A stretch of 64,000 nt of DNA from Streptomyces sp. NBC_00433. Lineage in GTDB: Bacteria > Actinomycetota > Actinomycetes > Streptomycetales > Streptomycetaceae. Below, in pieces: positions 34,755-43,137 of the stretch; the first letter of the stretch is position 1; every line of letters begins with the position of its first letter. The position numbers and the translations under genes were made by a program. The notes beneath the pieces were generated by a model. It had not been told where the DNA came from. It saw only the letters and a list, made by a program, of their open reading frames with translations, and did no database searches. The stretch spans positions 806,001-870,000 of the forward strand of contig CP107926.1 of assembly GCA_036015235.1 (NCBI GenBank), given 5' to 3'.

Positions 34755-36572
34755 TCAGTTCAGGTCGGCGCGGGCCGGGGCGGTCCCGGTCAGGAAGCCG
34801 CCCGACTGGTGCTGCCAGAGCTTGGCGTAGGAGCCCTCCGACGCGAGCAGTTCCTGGTGCGTGCCCTGCTCCACGATCCGGCCGCGGTCGAGGACGACGA
34901 GCCGGTCCATGGTGGCGACGGTGCTCAGCCGGTGCGCCACCACCAGCGCCGTCCGGCCGTCCATCAGCCGCCACAGCGCCTCCTGGACGAGGATCTCGCT
35001 CTCGGAGTCCAGCGCGCTGGTGGCCTCGTCGAGCAGCAGGATCGGCGCGTCGCGCAGGATCGCCCGGGCCAGCGCGACCCGCTGGCGCTGCCCGCCGGAC
35101 AGCTTGACGCCGCGCTCGCCCACCAGCGTGTCGTAGCCGTCGGGCAGCCCGTCGGCGAAGTCCGCCACGTGCGCCGCCTCCGCCGCGCGGCGGATCTCCG
35201 CGTCGGTGGCGCCGGGCCGGGCGAAGGCGATGTTCTCCCGCAGGGTGCGGTGGAACATCGCCGGGTCCTGCGGCACGTAGGCCATCAGGCCGCGCAGGTC
35301 CGCCTGGCGCAGCCGGCTGATGTCCTGGCCGCCGACCAGGATCCGCCCGGCGTCGATGTCCGCCATCCGCAGCAGCAGCCGGGTGAGAGTGGTCTTGCCG
35401 CCGCCCGACCGGCCGACGAGGCCGATCCTCGTGCCGCTCGGCACATCCAGGTCGAGTCCCTCGAAGAGCGGCTCCGCGCCCGCGTGGGCGAAGGCCACCC
35501 GCTCGAAGCGGATGTCGGCGGCCCGCGACCGCAGCGGCTCGGGCGAGACGGGGTCGACCACGGTCGGCGGCGTCAGCAGGAGTTCGGTGAACTGGGCGGC
35601 CTCGGTGACCGAGCTCTCCATGCGGCGGTAGATCTGGTTGAACTCGAACATGATCCGCGTGGCGTTGCTGTAATAGGTGAAGGCGACCACGATCGCCTCC
35701 ACGCCGTGCCTGCCCCCGCCGAGGGTGACCGCGAGCAGCAGGCCCAGCGCGTTGGTCAGGACGGACATCGGCGCGACGAGCGTGTCGATGCGCAGGTTGC
35801 CGTAGTCCCAGGACCGCAGGCTGAGCCGCTTGGACTCCGCGACGCGGGAGCGGTGCTCCGCGGCCTCGCGCTCCTCGGCGGCGAAGGCCCGCACCGTGTC
35901 GATGTTCGTCAGGCTGTCGGCGACATGGCCCGCCACCCGGGCGATCGCCGCCTCGCGCTGGTCGACGATCGCCTGGCGGCGGCGGATCAGCGGGGCCACG
36001 CACAGCGCCGTCAGCGCGAGCATCGCCAGCAGTCCGACGACCAGCAGCGGCTGGTAGAGCCACAGCACCACGGACCCGAAGACCAGCGGGACCAGGCTGC
36101 CGATGACCGAGAAGGTCAGCGTGTCCACGAATTCCTCGAAGCGGGACGCGAAGCTCAGCACGCGCTTGGTGAGCGATCCGGCGAAGCTGTTCTGGAAGAA
36201 TGCGGCGTCCTTGGCGAAGAGTTCGTCCATGCCGATCACGTACAGGTGCTCGACGCCGAGCGCGTCGACCCGGTTCAGGCAGTGGAAGCCGATACGCCAC
36301 AGCAGCTCGGCGAACAGCAGGACGCCGGCGAAGCCCAGCACGTACGGCAGTGCCGCGCCGGCCGCGATGCCGGAGTCGTCGGCGATACGGCCGACGAGCT
36401 TGGCGACGAAGAGCGGAGCGACGTAGTTGATGCCGGTGGTGCCCAGCGCGGGCAGCAGCATCCCGGGCACGGCCAGTGGGCGGAGCCGCACCAGCTCCCG
36501 GCCGTAGTAGCGCAGCGCGAGGACCACCGAACCCCGCCGCGGCACATCCTCACGAGAATCAGGCGTTTCCAT
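34755..36572 (-). CDS. ABC transporter, fused permease and ATPase (exporter type)
   Basis: This 605-aa half-transporter has an N-terminal six-helix domain (about 25-310) and a C-terminal ATPase with Walker A GRSGGGKTT (about 395), Q-loop YVPQDP, signature KLSGGQRQRVALARA, Walker B ILLLDEATSALD and H-loop VAHRLST. All catalytic elements are intact. It should work as a homodimeric exporter of lipids, peptides or drugs. It is divergent from a small XRE regulator gene only 111 bp away. ATG at 36572 after GGTGGA, chosen over a longer upstream frame without family sequence. Confidence 0.85.
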   Translation of the reverse strand: METPDSREDVPRRGSVVLALRYYGRELVRLRPLAVPGMLLPALGTTGINYVAPLFVAKLVGRIADDSGIAAGAALPYVLGFAGVLLFAELLWRIGFHCLNRVDALGVEHLYVIGMDELFAKDAAFFQNSFAGSLTKRVLSFASRFEEFVDTLTFSVIGSLVPLVFGSVVLWLYQPLLVVGLLAMLALTALCVAPLIRRRQAIVDQREAAIARVAGHVADSLTNIDTVRAFAAEEREAAEHRSRVAESKRLSLRSWDYGNLRIDTLVAPMSVLTNALGLLLAVTLGGGRHGVEAIVVAFTYYSNATRIMFEFNQIYRRMESSVTEAAQFTELLLTPPTVVDPVSPEPLRSRAADIRFERVAFAHAGAEPLFEGLDLDVPSGTRIGLVGRSGGGKTTLTRLLLRMADIDAGRILVGGQDISRLRQADLRGLMAYVPQDPAMFHRTLRENIAFARPGATDAEIRRAAEAAHVADFADGLPDGYDTLVGERGVKLSGGQRQRVALARAILRDAPILLLDEATSALDSESEILVQEALWRLMDGRTALVVAHRLSTVATMDRLVVLDRGRIVEQGTHQELLASEGSYAKLWQHQSGGFLTGTAPARADLN

Positions 36573-36670
36573 TTCCACCCCCGAGCCGTCGAGTGTCCCG
36601 TGGTGGCGCGGGCGGAGTCCAAGCGTTTTCCGGGCAGAGTCGCGTTTCAGACAGTGGGCCGGGGCGGCGC

Positions 36671-36683
36671 TATGGTGACGGCC
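36671..36683 (+). promoter_or_regulatory. -10 box for a leaderless XRE transcript
   Basis: TATGGT (36671-36676) ends 7 nt before the ATG at 36684. A weak TTTCAG/TCAGAC lies at -35 distance. The upstream in-frame ATG at 36672 is inside this box and is therefore an unlikely start. Confidence 0.55.
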
Positions 36684-37061
36684 ATGGTGGACGATCTCTC
36701 CGAGCGGCTGGCGGCCGTCGTGCGTGCGGCGAGGACCGGGCGCGGGCTGTCGGTGAGCGGCTTCGCCGATGCCTCCGGGGTCTCCCGGGCCATGATCAGC
36801 AAGATCGAGCGCGGCGGGGTGCAGCCCACGGCGGCCCTGCTCGGCGAGCTCTCCGCCGCGCTCGGGCTGACGCTGTCCGAGCTGATCGCGCGCGCCGAGC
36901 ACGACGAGCCGCGGGTCGCCCGAGCGGCGGACCAGCCGGAGTGGACCGACCCGGACAGCGGATACCGCCGCAGGGCAGTCTCCCCTCCGGCGCCGGGGCC
37001 GCTGGAACTGGTCGAGGTCGCCCTGCCCGCGGGCGCCGGCCCGCTCACAGCTCGCGGGTGA
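36684..37061 (+). pseudogene. Truncated XRE-cupin type regulator (125 aa remains)
   Basis: The first 75 residues are a complete XRE helix-turn-helix (GFADASGVSRAMISKIERGGVQPTAALLGELSAALG). The following YRRRAVSPPAPGPLELVEVALPAGA is the start of the cupin linker found in proteins of about 190 aa. The frame then runs into the 3' end of an oppositely oriented acetyltransferase gene and stops, so the sugar-barrel sensor domain is missing. The DNA-binding part may still work. The loss coincides with the junction to the truncated GNAT gene, so a rearrangement removed the end. Confidence 0.65.
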
Positions 37062-37302
37062 AGTAGACGTTGTCCGGCGTGGCCCGGTAGTCGCCGAAGG
37101 GCGGGCATGCGGCCAGGCCTGCCCCGCGGTAGAGCCGTCGCGCCGCGGCGAAGCCCTCCTGGGTGCCCGTCTCCAGGCTGACCCGGCGGAATCCGCGCCG
37201 CCGCGCCTCGGCCAGCAGGCCGTCGAGCAGTGCCCGCCCGGCGCCCTGCCTAGTATGCAGAGACTTCTCTGCAAAGAACCCTTTGCAGAGAAGTCTCTGC
37301 AT
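37045..37302 (-). pseudogene. 5'-truncated GNAT acetyltransferase
   Basis: Only the C-terminal half of a GNAT protein is left. It begins in the acetyl-CoA loop (QGAGRALLDGLLAEARRRG) and ends naturally with DNVYFTREL. The first 18 codons of the open frame are just the palindrome that precedes the ArsR gene, so the N-terminal half has been replaced. It overlaps the end of the truncated XRE gene tail to tail by 17 nt. Confidence 0.65.
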
Positions 37303-37309
37303 ACTAGGC
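37248..37309. promoter_or_regulatory. 29-bp perfect inverted repeat with two nested operators
   Basis: Arms 37248-37276 and 37281-37309 are perfect reverse complements around a 4-nt loop. Each arm contains the 8-2-8 palindrome TGCAGAGA-N2-TCTCTGCA. On the plus strand TTGCAG (37283-37288) and TAGGCT (37305-37310) form a promoter with the palindrome in the spacer, ending 6 nt before the ArsR-type ATG. The mirror arm gives a similar promoter facing left. This looks like a self-repressed, bidirectional control region. Confidence 0.7.
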
Positions 37310-37316
37310 TGCCGGC

Positions 37317-37931
37317 ATGTCAGAGGAACCCGAAGGCACCCCGCGGGCCGACCCGCCCGCCAGGCCCACCCGGCGCATCGACGCGCGCAGCCTGCGGGGG
37401 CTGGCCCATCCGCTGCGGATGAACATCTTCGAGCTGCTCAGCCTGGACGGCCCCGCCACCGCCACCGGGCTCGCCGAGCGCCTCGGGGAGAACACCGGCA
37501 CCGTCAGCTGGCATCTGCGCCAGCTCGCCGAGCACGGCTTCATCGAGGAGGAGACCGGGCGGGGGACGAAGCGCGAGCGGTGGTGGCGGCGCACCGGCGT
37601 CACCAACGAGCTGAACACCGCCGACTTCCGCGACGACCCCGACAGCAGGGGCGCGCTGTCGGTCTACCTGCACGAGCTGCTGCAGCTCTACTTCAGCCGG
37701 GTGGTGACCTATGTCGGCGAGGACTGGGACGACCGGTGGCGCAGTGCCGGCACCATCGCGGACTGGCGCGACCTGCGGCTGACCCCGGAGCAACTGGCCT
37801 CGCTCAATGCCGAGTTGATGGCCGTCGTCGCCCGGCACACCCCTGCCGCGGGCGCCGAGCCGGGGCCCGACGCGTGCCCGGTGGTCGTACAGCTCCAGTC
37901 CTTCCCCCGCAAGGCGCGGGACACCGGATGA
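37317..37931 (+). CDS. ArsR-like winged-helix transcriptional regulator
   Basis: This 204-aa protein has an HTH_20/ArsR winged helix (about 20-95: LRGLAHPLRMNIFELLSLDGPATATGL, then the recognition helix NTGTVSWHLRQLAEHGFIEE). The C-terminal ligand or dimer region begins around WWRRTGVTNELN. Proteins like this repress the adjacent efflux pump and lose grip when a ligand binds. No Cys metal site is visible, so the ligand is probably organic. The transcript seems to start at the ATG. The stop overlaps the MFS start (ATGA). Confidence 0.8.
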   Translation: MSEEPEGTPRADPPARPTRRIDARSLRGLAHPLRMNIFELLSLDGPATATGLAERLGENTGTVSWHLRQLAEHGFIEEETGRGTKRERWWRRTGVTNELNTADFRDDPDSRGALSVYLHELLQLYFSRVVTYVGEDWDDRWRSAGTIADWRDLRLTPEQLASLNAELMAVVARHTPAAGAEPGPDACPVVVQLQSFPRKARDTG

Positions 37932-39271
37932 GCCGGCACTCCGGCGGCGGACTGCTGCGCCGCCACCGGGACTTCCGGCTGCTGTGGTGCGGTGAGACCG
38001 CCGGCAAGTTCGGCGCGTCGGTGACCGGGGTGGCGATGCCGCTGACCGCCGTCTCGACCCTGCACGCCGGTACGTTCGAGGTCGGCCTGCTGAGCGCCGC
38101 GACCTGGGCTCCCTGGCTGGTGATCGGGCTGCCGGTCGGCGTCTGGGTGGACCGGCTGCCGCGCCGGCCGATCATGCTCACCGCCGCCGCGGTCTCCCTC
38201 GCGCTCTTCGCCGGCCTGCCGGTGGCCGCGTGGTGCGGCAGGCTGAGCATCGGGCTGCTGCTGGCCGTCGCCCTCCTGGCCGGCACCGCGGCGGTCTTCT
38301 TCCAGACCGCCTACAGCGCCTACCTCCCCACGGTGGTGGCGCCCGACGACCAGGCCGAGGGCAATGCGAAGCTGCACGGCAGCGCGTCGGCCGCGCAGAT
38401 CGCCGGGCTCGGCTCCGGCGGTCTGATCGTGCAGGTGGCGGGCGCGGTGAACGGGATGTTCGCGAACGCGGGGACCTTCCTGGTCTCGCTGCTGTGCCTG
38501 GCGGGCATCCGGCACCGCGAGCAGCCGCCGGCCAGGACCCGCGGGCGGTCCCTGGCCGGGGAGGTCGGCGAAGGGCTGCGGCTGATCGCCGGCGACCCGT
38601 GGCTGCGTACGCTGACGCTCTTCGGCGCCGCCTCCAACCTGGCCCTGATGGGATACCAGTCGATACAGGTGGTCTTCCTGGTCCGCGGTGTCGGCCTGGC
38701 CCCTGGCACGGTCGGCGTGCTCATCGCGGCGACCAGTGCCGGCGGTGTCGCCGGGGCCTTCACGGCCCGCCGGGTCGCCGGCCGGATCGGTACGGCCCGC
38801 GCGACGCTGCTGTTCGAACTGGGCCTCGCCGTACCGGCCTTGCTCATCCCGCTGACCGGCCGCGGCGCCGGAGTCCTCTTCTTCGTGGCCGGCGGCTTCT
38901 GCGTCGCCGCGGGCGTCGTCGCCGGCAACATCATCAAGGCGGGCTTCCAGCAGCGCTACTGCCCGCCGGAACTGCTCGGCCGCCTCACCGCGAGCACGGC
39001 CTTCCTCGGCTACGGGACGATCCCGCTCGGGGCGCTGCTGGGCGGCGCGCTCGGAACGGCGCTCGGCCTGCGCACGGCCATGGCGGTCACCACGGCCGGG
39101 GTCCCGCTCGCCGCCCTGATCCTGCTCTTCTCACCGGTCCGGCGCTCCCGCGACCTGCCGGCCCACCGCCGGGGGACGGCGCGGGTTGACCTTCACCTTG
39201 GGGGAAGCGGCAGCCTTGCCGGCAGCGGTCATGGCGGCCGCGGCGAGGAGGGGTCGTGCGGCAGTTGCTGA
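37928..39271 (+). CDS. MFS transporter
   Basis: This 447-aa 12-helix transporter starts with RHRDFRLLWCGETAGKFGASV and has the motif-A-like loop GVWVDRLPRRPIML between helices 2 and 3, as in DHA3-type drug efflux proteins. It is translationally coupled to the ArsR-like regulator and probably exports the compound that regulator senses. The C-terminal tail is rich in Gly, Ser and charged residues and overlaps the next gene by 16 nt. That tail also contains the MerR-type promoter described separately. Confidence 0.8.
   Translation: MSRHSGGGLLRRHRDFRLLWCGETAGKFGASVTGVAMPLTAVSTLHAGTFEVGLLSAATWAPWLVIGLPVGVWVDRLPRRPIMLTAAAVSLALFAGLPVAAWCGRLSIGLLLAVALLAGTAAVFFQTAYSAYLPTVVAPDDQAEGNAKLHGSASAAQIAGLGSGGLIVQVAGAVNGMFANAGTFLVSLLCLAGIRHREQPPARTRGRSLAGEVGEGLRLIAGDPWLRTLTLFGAASNLALMGYQSIQVVFLVRGVGLAPGTVGVLIAATSAGGVAGAFTARRVAGRIGTARATLLFELGLAVPALLIPLTGRGAGVLFFVAGGFCVAAGVVAGNIIKAGFQQRYCPPELLGRLTASTAFLGYGTIPLGALLGGALGTALGLRTAMAVTTAGVPLAALILLFSPVRRSRDLPAHRRGTARVDLHLGGSGSLAGSGHGGRGEEGSCGSC
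39186..39216 (+). promoter_or_regulatory. MerR-type promoter with 19-bp spacer
   Basis: TTGACC (39186-39191) and CAGCCT (39211-39216) are 19 bp apart. The spacer carries an imperfect palindrome (39191-39207, arms CTTCACC and GGGGAAG). Overlong spacers bearing an operator are the hallmark of MerR-controlled promoters. It lies 40 bp before the MerR-PP2C gene, inside the MFS reading frame. Confidence 0.5.
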
Positions 39272-40368
39272 CGATCGGGGCGTTCGCGCGGGCGGCACGG
39301 CTGTCGCCGAAGGCGCTGCGGCACTACGACGAGCTGGGGCTGCTGCAACCGGCCTCGGTGGACGGCGAGTCGGGATACCGCTACTACGACCCGGCGCAGC
39401 TGGAGCGGGCCCGGCTGATCGCCTGGCTGCGGCGGCTGGGCATGCCGCTGGCGCGTATCCGCCGGGTCTGCGACCTGCCGGCGGCCGCGGCCGCCGAGGA
39501 GATCGGCGGCTACTGGGACCAGGTGCTGGCCGAGACCGCGGCGCGCGAGCGGCTGGCCGGCTTCCTGGTCGACTACCTCGCGGGAAGTGGGAGTTCCGTC
39601 GAGGCGGCCCCCGCCGTGCTCGGCCTCCGCTATGCCGCCAGGTCGGAGTCCGGGCTGGTGCGCACCAGCAACGAGGACACCGCCTACGCGGGACCCCGGC
39701 TGCTGGCGGTGGCCGACGGAGTCCGCGGCGCGGGCGGCGATCTCGCGAGCGCGGCGGCGGTGGCCGCGCTCAGACCCCTGGAGGCCCTGCGCGTCCCCGC
39801 CGGGGACCTGCTCGGGGCGCTCGCCGACGCGGTCGGGGCGGCGGACCGGACGATCGCGGAGATCGCCGCTTCGACGGACACCGGTACGGCGGCGACCACG
39901 CTGACCGCCCTGCTGTGGTCGGGCTCCCGGCTGGCCCTGGTGCACATCGGCGACACCCGGGCCTATCTCGTACGGGACGGGGAGCTCTTCCGGATCACCC
40001 ATGACCACACCTATGTGCAGTCGCTCGTGGACGAGGGCCGGCTGACGGCGGAGGAGGCGGCCTCCCACCCGCAACGGGCGCTGCTGATCAGGGCGTTGAG
40101 CGGCACCGGCGCGCACCGCCCCGATCTGTCGCTGCACGAGGCGGCGGCCGGCGACCGCTATCTGCTGTGTTCGGACGGCCTGTCCGCCGTGGTGCCCGAC
40201 CGGGGGCTGCACGAGGTGCTGGCCGCTTCCGCGGGGCCGCGCCAGGTGCTGGACGAGCTGCTCGCGCGGGCTTACGCCGCCGGCGCCCCCGACAACATCG
40301 CCTGCGCGGTGGCCGAGGTCGTCGGTCTTGAGGAAGCGGCCGCACCGGGCGGCGGGACGGGGCGGTGA
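39256..40368 (+). CDS. MerR regulator fused to a PP2C-type Ser/Thr phosphatase
   Basis: This 370-aa protein has an N-terminal MerR DNA-binding domain (residues 4-75: LTIGAFARAARLSPKALRHYDELGLL, GYRYYDPAQL) with a short coiled coil. A PP2C phosphatase covers about 120-355, where MerR proteins usually carry a ligand domain. The metal-binding Asp are all there: TSNEDTAY, LLAVADGVRG, LLCSDGLSAVV and GAPDNIACAV. AGGAGGGG precedes the GTG. A DNA-bound phosphatase could reset phosphorylated regulators near the promoter or use the phosphatase fold as a sensor. The next MFS gene overlaps it (GTGA). Confidence 0.85.
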   Translation: MRQLLTIGAFARAARLSPKALRHYDELGLLQPASVDGESGYRYYDPAQLERARLIAWLRRLGMPLARIRRVCDLPAAAAAEEIGGYWDQVLAETAARERLAGFLVDYLAGSGSSVEAAPAVLGLRYAARSESGLVRTSNEDTAYAGPRLLAVADGVRGAGGDLASAAAVAALRPLEALRVPAGDLLGALADAVGAADRTIAEIAASTDTGTAATTLTALLWSGSRLALVHIGDTRAYLVRDGELFRITHDHTYVQSLVDEGRLTAEEAASHPQRALLIRALSGTGAHRPDLSLHEAAAGDRYLLCSDGLSAVVPDRGLHEVLAASAGPRQVLDELLARAYAAGAPDNIACAVAEVVGLEEAAAPGGGTGR

Positions 40369-41660
40369 GCCGGCCGGGGCTCCGGTCGCCCGGCGCCTAC
40401 GCGGTGGACCGCCGCCCGTTGGCGATCGCGGCCTACCGGCGGCTGTGGCTGGCCTCCGCGGTGGGCGCGGTGGGCGGGTCCTTCAGCGTGGTGGCGATTC
40501 CGGCGCAGCTCTTCGCGGTGACCGGGTCGTCCGCGGCGGTGGGCGCGTCCGCCGCGGTGTCGCTGGTCGCACTGGTCGTGGCGGCGCTGTGGGCGGGTGC
40601 GGTGGCCGACGCCAGGGACCGGCGGACAGTGCTGCTGGCCGCGCACTGCGGCCTGGCGCTGACCTATGCGGGCCTGTGGGCCCAGGCGGCGCTCGGCTGG
40701 CGCTCGGTGCCGGTCCTGCTGGTGCTGGTGGCCTGCCAGGGGCTGACGCTCGGCGCGATCATGACCACGATGGGTGCCGCGGTGCCGCGCCTCGTCCCCG
40801 CCGAGCTGCTGCCGGCGGCCAACAGCCTCAGCTCGCTGGTCCGTTACGCGGGGTCGATCCTGGGCCCCGTCCTGGCCGGCGTGCTGATCCCGCTGCTGGG
40901 ACTCGGCACGCTGTATCTGTGCGACGCCGTCGCGCTGCTGGCCGTCGTGTGGGCCGTCGTCAGGCTGCCTGCGCTGCCGCCCCGCCCCGGCCGGGACCGC
41001 TCCACGCCGGGCCGGGTGCTCGCGGGCTTCCGCTACGTGGCGGGCAGCCGCCTGCTCGCGGCGGTGCTCGCGGTGGACCTCGCGGCGATGGCCTTCGGCA
41101 TGCCGGCGGCCCTCTTCCCCGAGCTGGCCCGGCACACCTACGGCGACCCGGCAGGGGGCGGCCCCGCGCTCGGCCTGCTCTACGCGGCCTACCCCGCCGG
41201 GGTCTTCGCCGTCGGCCTGGTCTCGGGCACCTTCACCCGCGCCGCCCGCCACGGCGTCCTGCTGGCGGCGGCCGCGGCGGCATGGGGCGCCTGCGTCGTC
41301 GTGCTCGGCCTGGCCTCCGGCCTGTGGCTCGCGCTGACCGCCCTGGCCCTCGGCGGCGCGGCCAACTTCGTGCTGAGCGCCTTCCGCAACGCCATCACCC
41401 AGGCGCTCGGCGACGACGCGCTGCGCGGCCGTATCCAGGGCTCGCTGACGGTCGTCACCATCGGCGGCCCCCAGATCGGCAACCTCCTGCACGGCGCCGC
41501 GGGTTCGGTCTTCGGCCCGCGCCCGGTGATCTGCGCCGGCGGCCTGCTCACGACGGCCACGGTGCTCGTGATCGTCCGGGCGGTCCCCGAACTGCGCCGC
41601 TACACGGCGCCGGCCTCTTCCCCGCAGCCGCCCGCCATGAGCGAGGCCACCGCCGGCTGA
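40365..41660 (+). CDS. MFS transporter
   Basis: This 431-aa 12-helix protein opens with AAYRRLWLASAVGAVGGSFSV and has WAGAVADARDRRTVLLAA (motif A) after helix 2. The C-terminal half has a conserved FRNAITQALGDDALRGRIQG loop, as in the enterobactin exporter (EntS) branch. It is coupled to the MerR-PP2C gene by a GTGA overlap and is probably its target. The substrate is unknown; a small lipophilic compound or siderophore-like molecule is plausible. Confidence 0.8.
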   Translation: MSRPGLRSPGAYAVDRRPLAIAAYRRLWLASAVGAVGGSFSVVAIPAQLFAVTGSSAAVGASAAVSLVALVVAALWAGAVADARDRRTVLLAAHCGLALTYAGLWAQAALGWRSVPVLLVLVACQGLTLGAIMTTMGAAVPRLVPAELLPAANSLSSLVRYAGSILGPVLAGVLIPLLGLGTLYLCDAVALLAVVWAVVRLPALPPRPGRDRSTPGRVLAGFRYVAGSRLLAAVLAVDLAAMAFGMPAALFPELARHTYGDPAGGGPALGLLYAAYPAGVFAVGLVSGTFTRAARHGVLLAAAAAAWGACVVVLGLASGLWLALTALALGGAANFVLSAFRNAITQALGDDALRGRIQGSLTVVTIGGPQIGNLLHGAAGSVFGPRPVICAGGLLTTATVLVIVRAVPELRRYTAPASSPQPPAMSEATAG

Positions 41661-41766
41661 CGTGACGTCGTCGACCGGACCCCGTGCGGACTCGCGCCCG
41701 GTGTACGGCACTTCGGAGACATGAGCGGCCCCGCGCCGGACCGCGGGACCAGCCGGGTCAGCCGGG

Positions 41767-43104
41767 TCAGCCGCGGCGGCGGGTGGCGCGTACCGCGATG
41801 CGGGGGGCCAGCAGGGACTCGGGGCGGCGGTTGAGCGAGAGCACCGCGAAGAAGGCCTCGGACACCACCGGGTCGGTGTTGGCCGCCCCCAGCACCCGGG
41901 ACAGGTAGCCCTGCTGCATCCGGGCCAGCGGGCCCGGCGCCGGGCCGTCGGTGCTGGGATAGCGGGAGTCCTCGCCGGTGGCGATCATCCAGGCCGCCCG
42001 CAGGCACTTGGCCACGGCCTTCTGGGTCCCGCGCGCCCGGTCGGCGATCTCGGCCGGTTCACGCCCCGCGGCCTGGGCGGCGATCGCCTGCGCCTGGAGG
42101 GCGGCCACCGTCATGCCGTGGCCGTAGACCGGGTTGAAGCGGCACAGCGCGTCGCCGGTCACGAGGAGCCCGCGCGGCCAGCGCTTCGCGCGCTCGAAAT
42201 GCGTCCACTCGTTCGCGGTCGCCCGGAAGGCCACCGCGTCCGACAGCGGCTCCGCGCCCTTGAGTGCCTCCGACAGCTCGCCGGAGCGCAGCGACGACGC
42301 GAAGTCGAGCCAGGCCCGCTCCTCCACCGGCGGCTGGTGCTCACCCTGCCCGATCAGGGTGACCAGCCACCTCTCGCCGTCGATCGGGACGATCACCCCG
42401 CCGCGCGGCACATCGGCATTCCCCTGGAGGTAGATCGCCCTCCAGTCCGCCTCGACGACCGGGCGCCGGTAGTAGCGGGAGGCGTACCCGAGGTGCGCAT
42501 CGATCCGCTCAGCGGCCGGAACGGCGTATCCGAGCCGGAGCAGCCACTGCGCGGTACGGGAGCCGCGCCCGGTGGCGACGGCCACCAGGCCCGCCCGGAG
42601 CGTGGACTCCCGCCCCGCTCCCCCGCGTTCGCGCACCCGCACGCCGCGCACCGCGTCCCCGCCCGGCGCCGGGTCGAGTCCGGTCACCTCGTGGCGGTCC
42701 AGCACCGTGATCGCGGACCGGCCGACGACCCTGCGCCGCAGCGTGGACTCCAGCACCTCGCGTGACACGGACAGGTAGCCCGTCCCCCGGACGCCCGCGA
42801 ACCAGTCCGCGGGCGACAGCCAGCGCATCTGGTCGGGGGCGCCGATGACGACGGCCCCGGCCTCTTCGAGGTCCGCGCCGACGCCGGGCAGCAGCTCGTT
42901 GAGCGCCTGCAAGCCGCGCGACCACAGGATGTGCACATGCCTCGACTGCGGTACGCCCGCCCGGAACCTGGCCGCCTCGCCGGCGAAGGCGTCCCGCTCG
43001 ACCAGCGTCACGCGCTCGAAGCGCCGCGCCAGCGCATGAGCCGCGAGCAGCCCGGCCACCCCGGCGCCCACCACGACCGCGTGGGCCAACTCTTCCTCCG
43101 CCAA
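41767..43104 (-). CDS. FAD-dependent monooxygenase-like oxidoreductase
   Basis: This protein of about 445 aa carries a Rossmann dinucleotide motif near its start (AVVVGAGVAGLLAAHALARR), an Arg-rich stretch GVPQSRHVHILWSRG, and the second FAD motif LLVTGDALCRFNPVYGHGM. It resembles the group of p-hydroxybenzoate hydroxylase-like flavoproteins often annotated in actinomycetes as FAD-binding monooxygenases. The substrate is unknown. A TTG start at 43104 with GAGAGGGG 6 nt before it is preferred. A GTG at 43137 is possible, but it falls inside a likely -10 box (TAGTGT on the minus strand, 43141-43136). Confidence 0.7.
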   Translation of the reverse strand: MAEEELAHAVVVGAGVAGLLAAHALARRFERVTLVERDAFAGEAARFRAGVPQSRHVHILWSRGLQALNELLPGVGADLEEAGAVVIGAPDQMRWLSPADWFAGVRGTGYLSVSREVLESTLRRRVVGRSAITVLDRHEVTGLDPAPGGDAVRGVRVRERGGAGRESTLRAGLVAVATGRGSRTAQWLLRLGYAVPAAERIDAHLGYASRYYRRPVVEADWRAIYLQGNADVPRGGVIVPIDGERWLVTLIGQGEHQPPVEERAWLDFASSLRSGELSEALKGAEPLSDAVAFRATANEWTHFERAKRWPRGLLVTGDALCRFNPVYGHGMTVAALQAQAIAAQAAGREPAEIADRARGTQKAVAKCLRAAWMIATGEDSRYPSTDGPAPGPLARMQQGYLSRVLGAANTDPVVSEAFFAVLSLNRRPESLLAPRIAVRATRRRG

Positions 43105-43137
43105 GGCGTGCCCCTCTCGGATATCGGCACTCCACAC

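Noticed and set aside
37248..37309. Interpretation of the palindrome as an insertion-sequence end or attachment site
   Set aside because: No transposase, no target duplication and no second copy are seen, and the arms contain promoter and operator elements in the right place.
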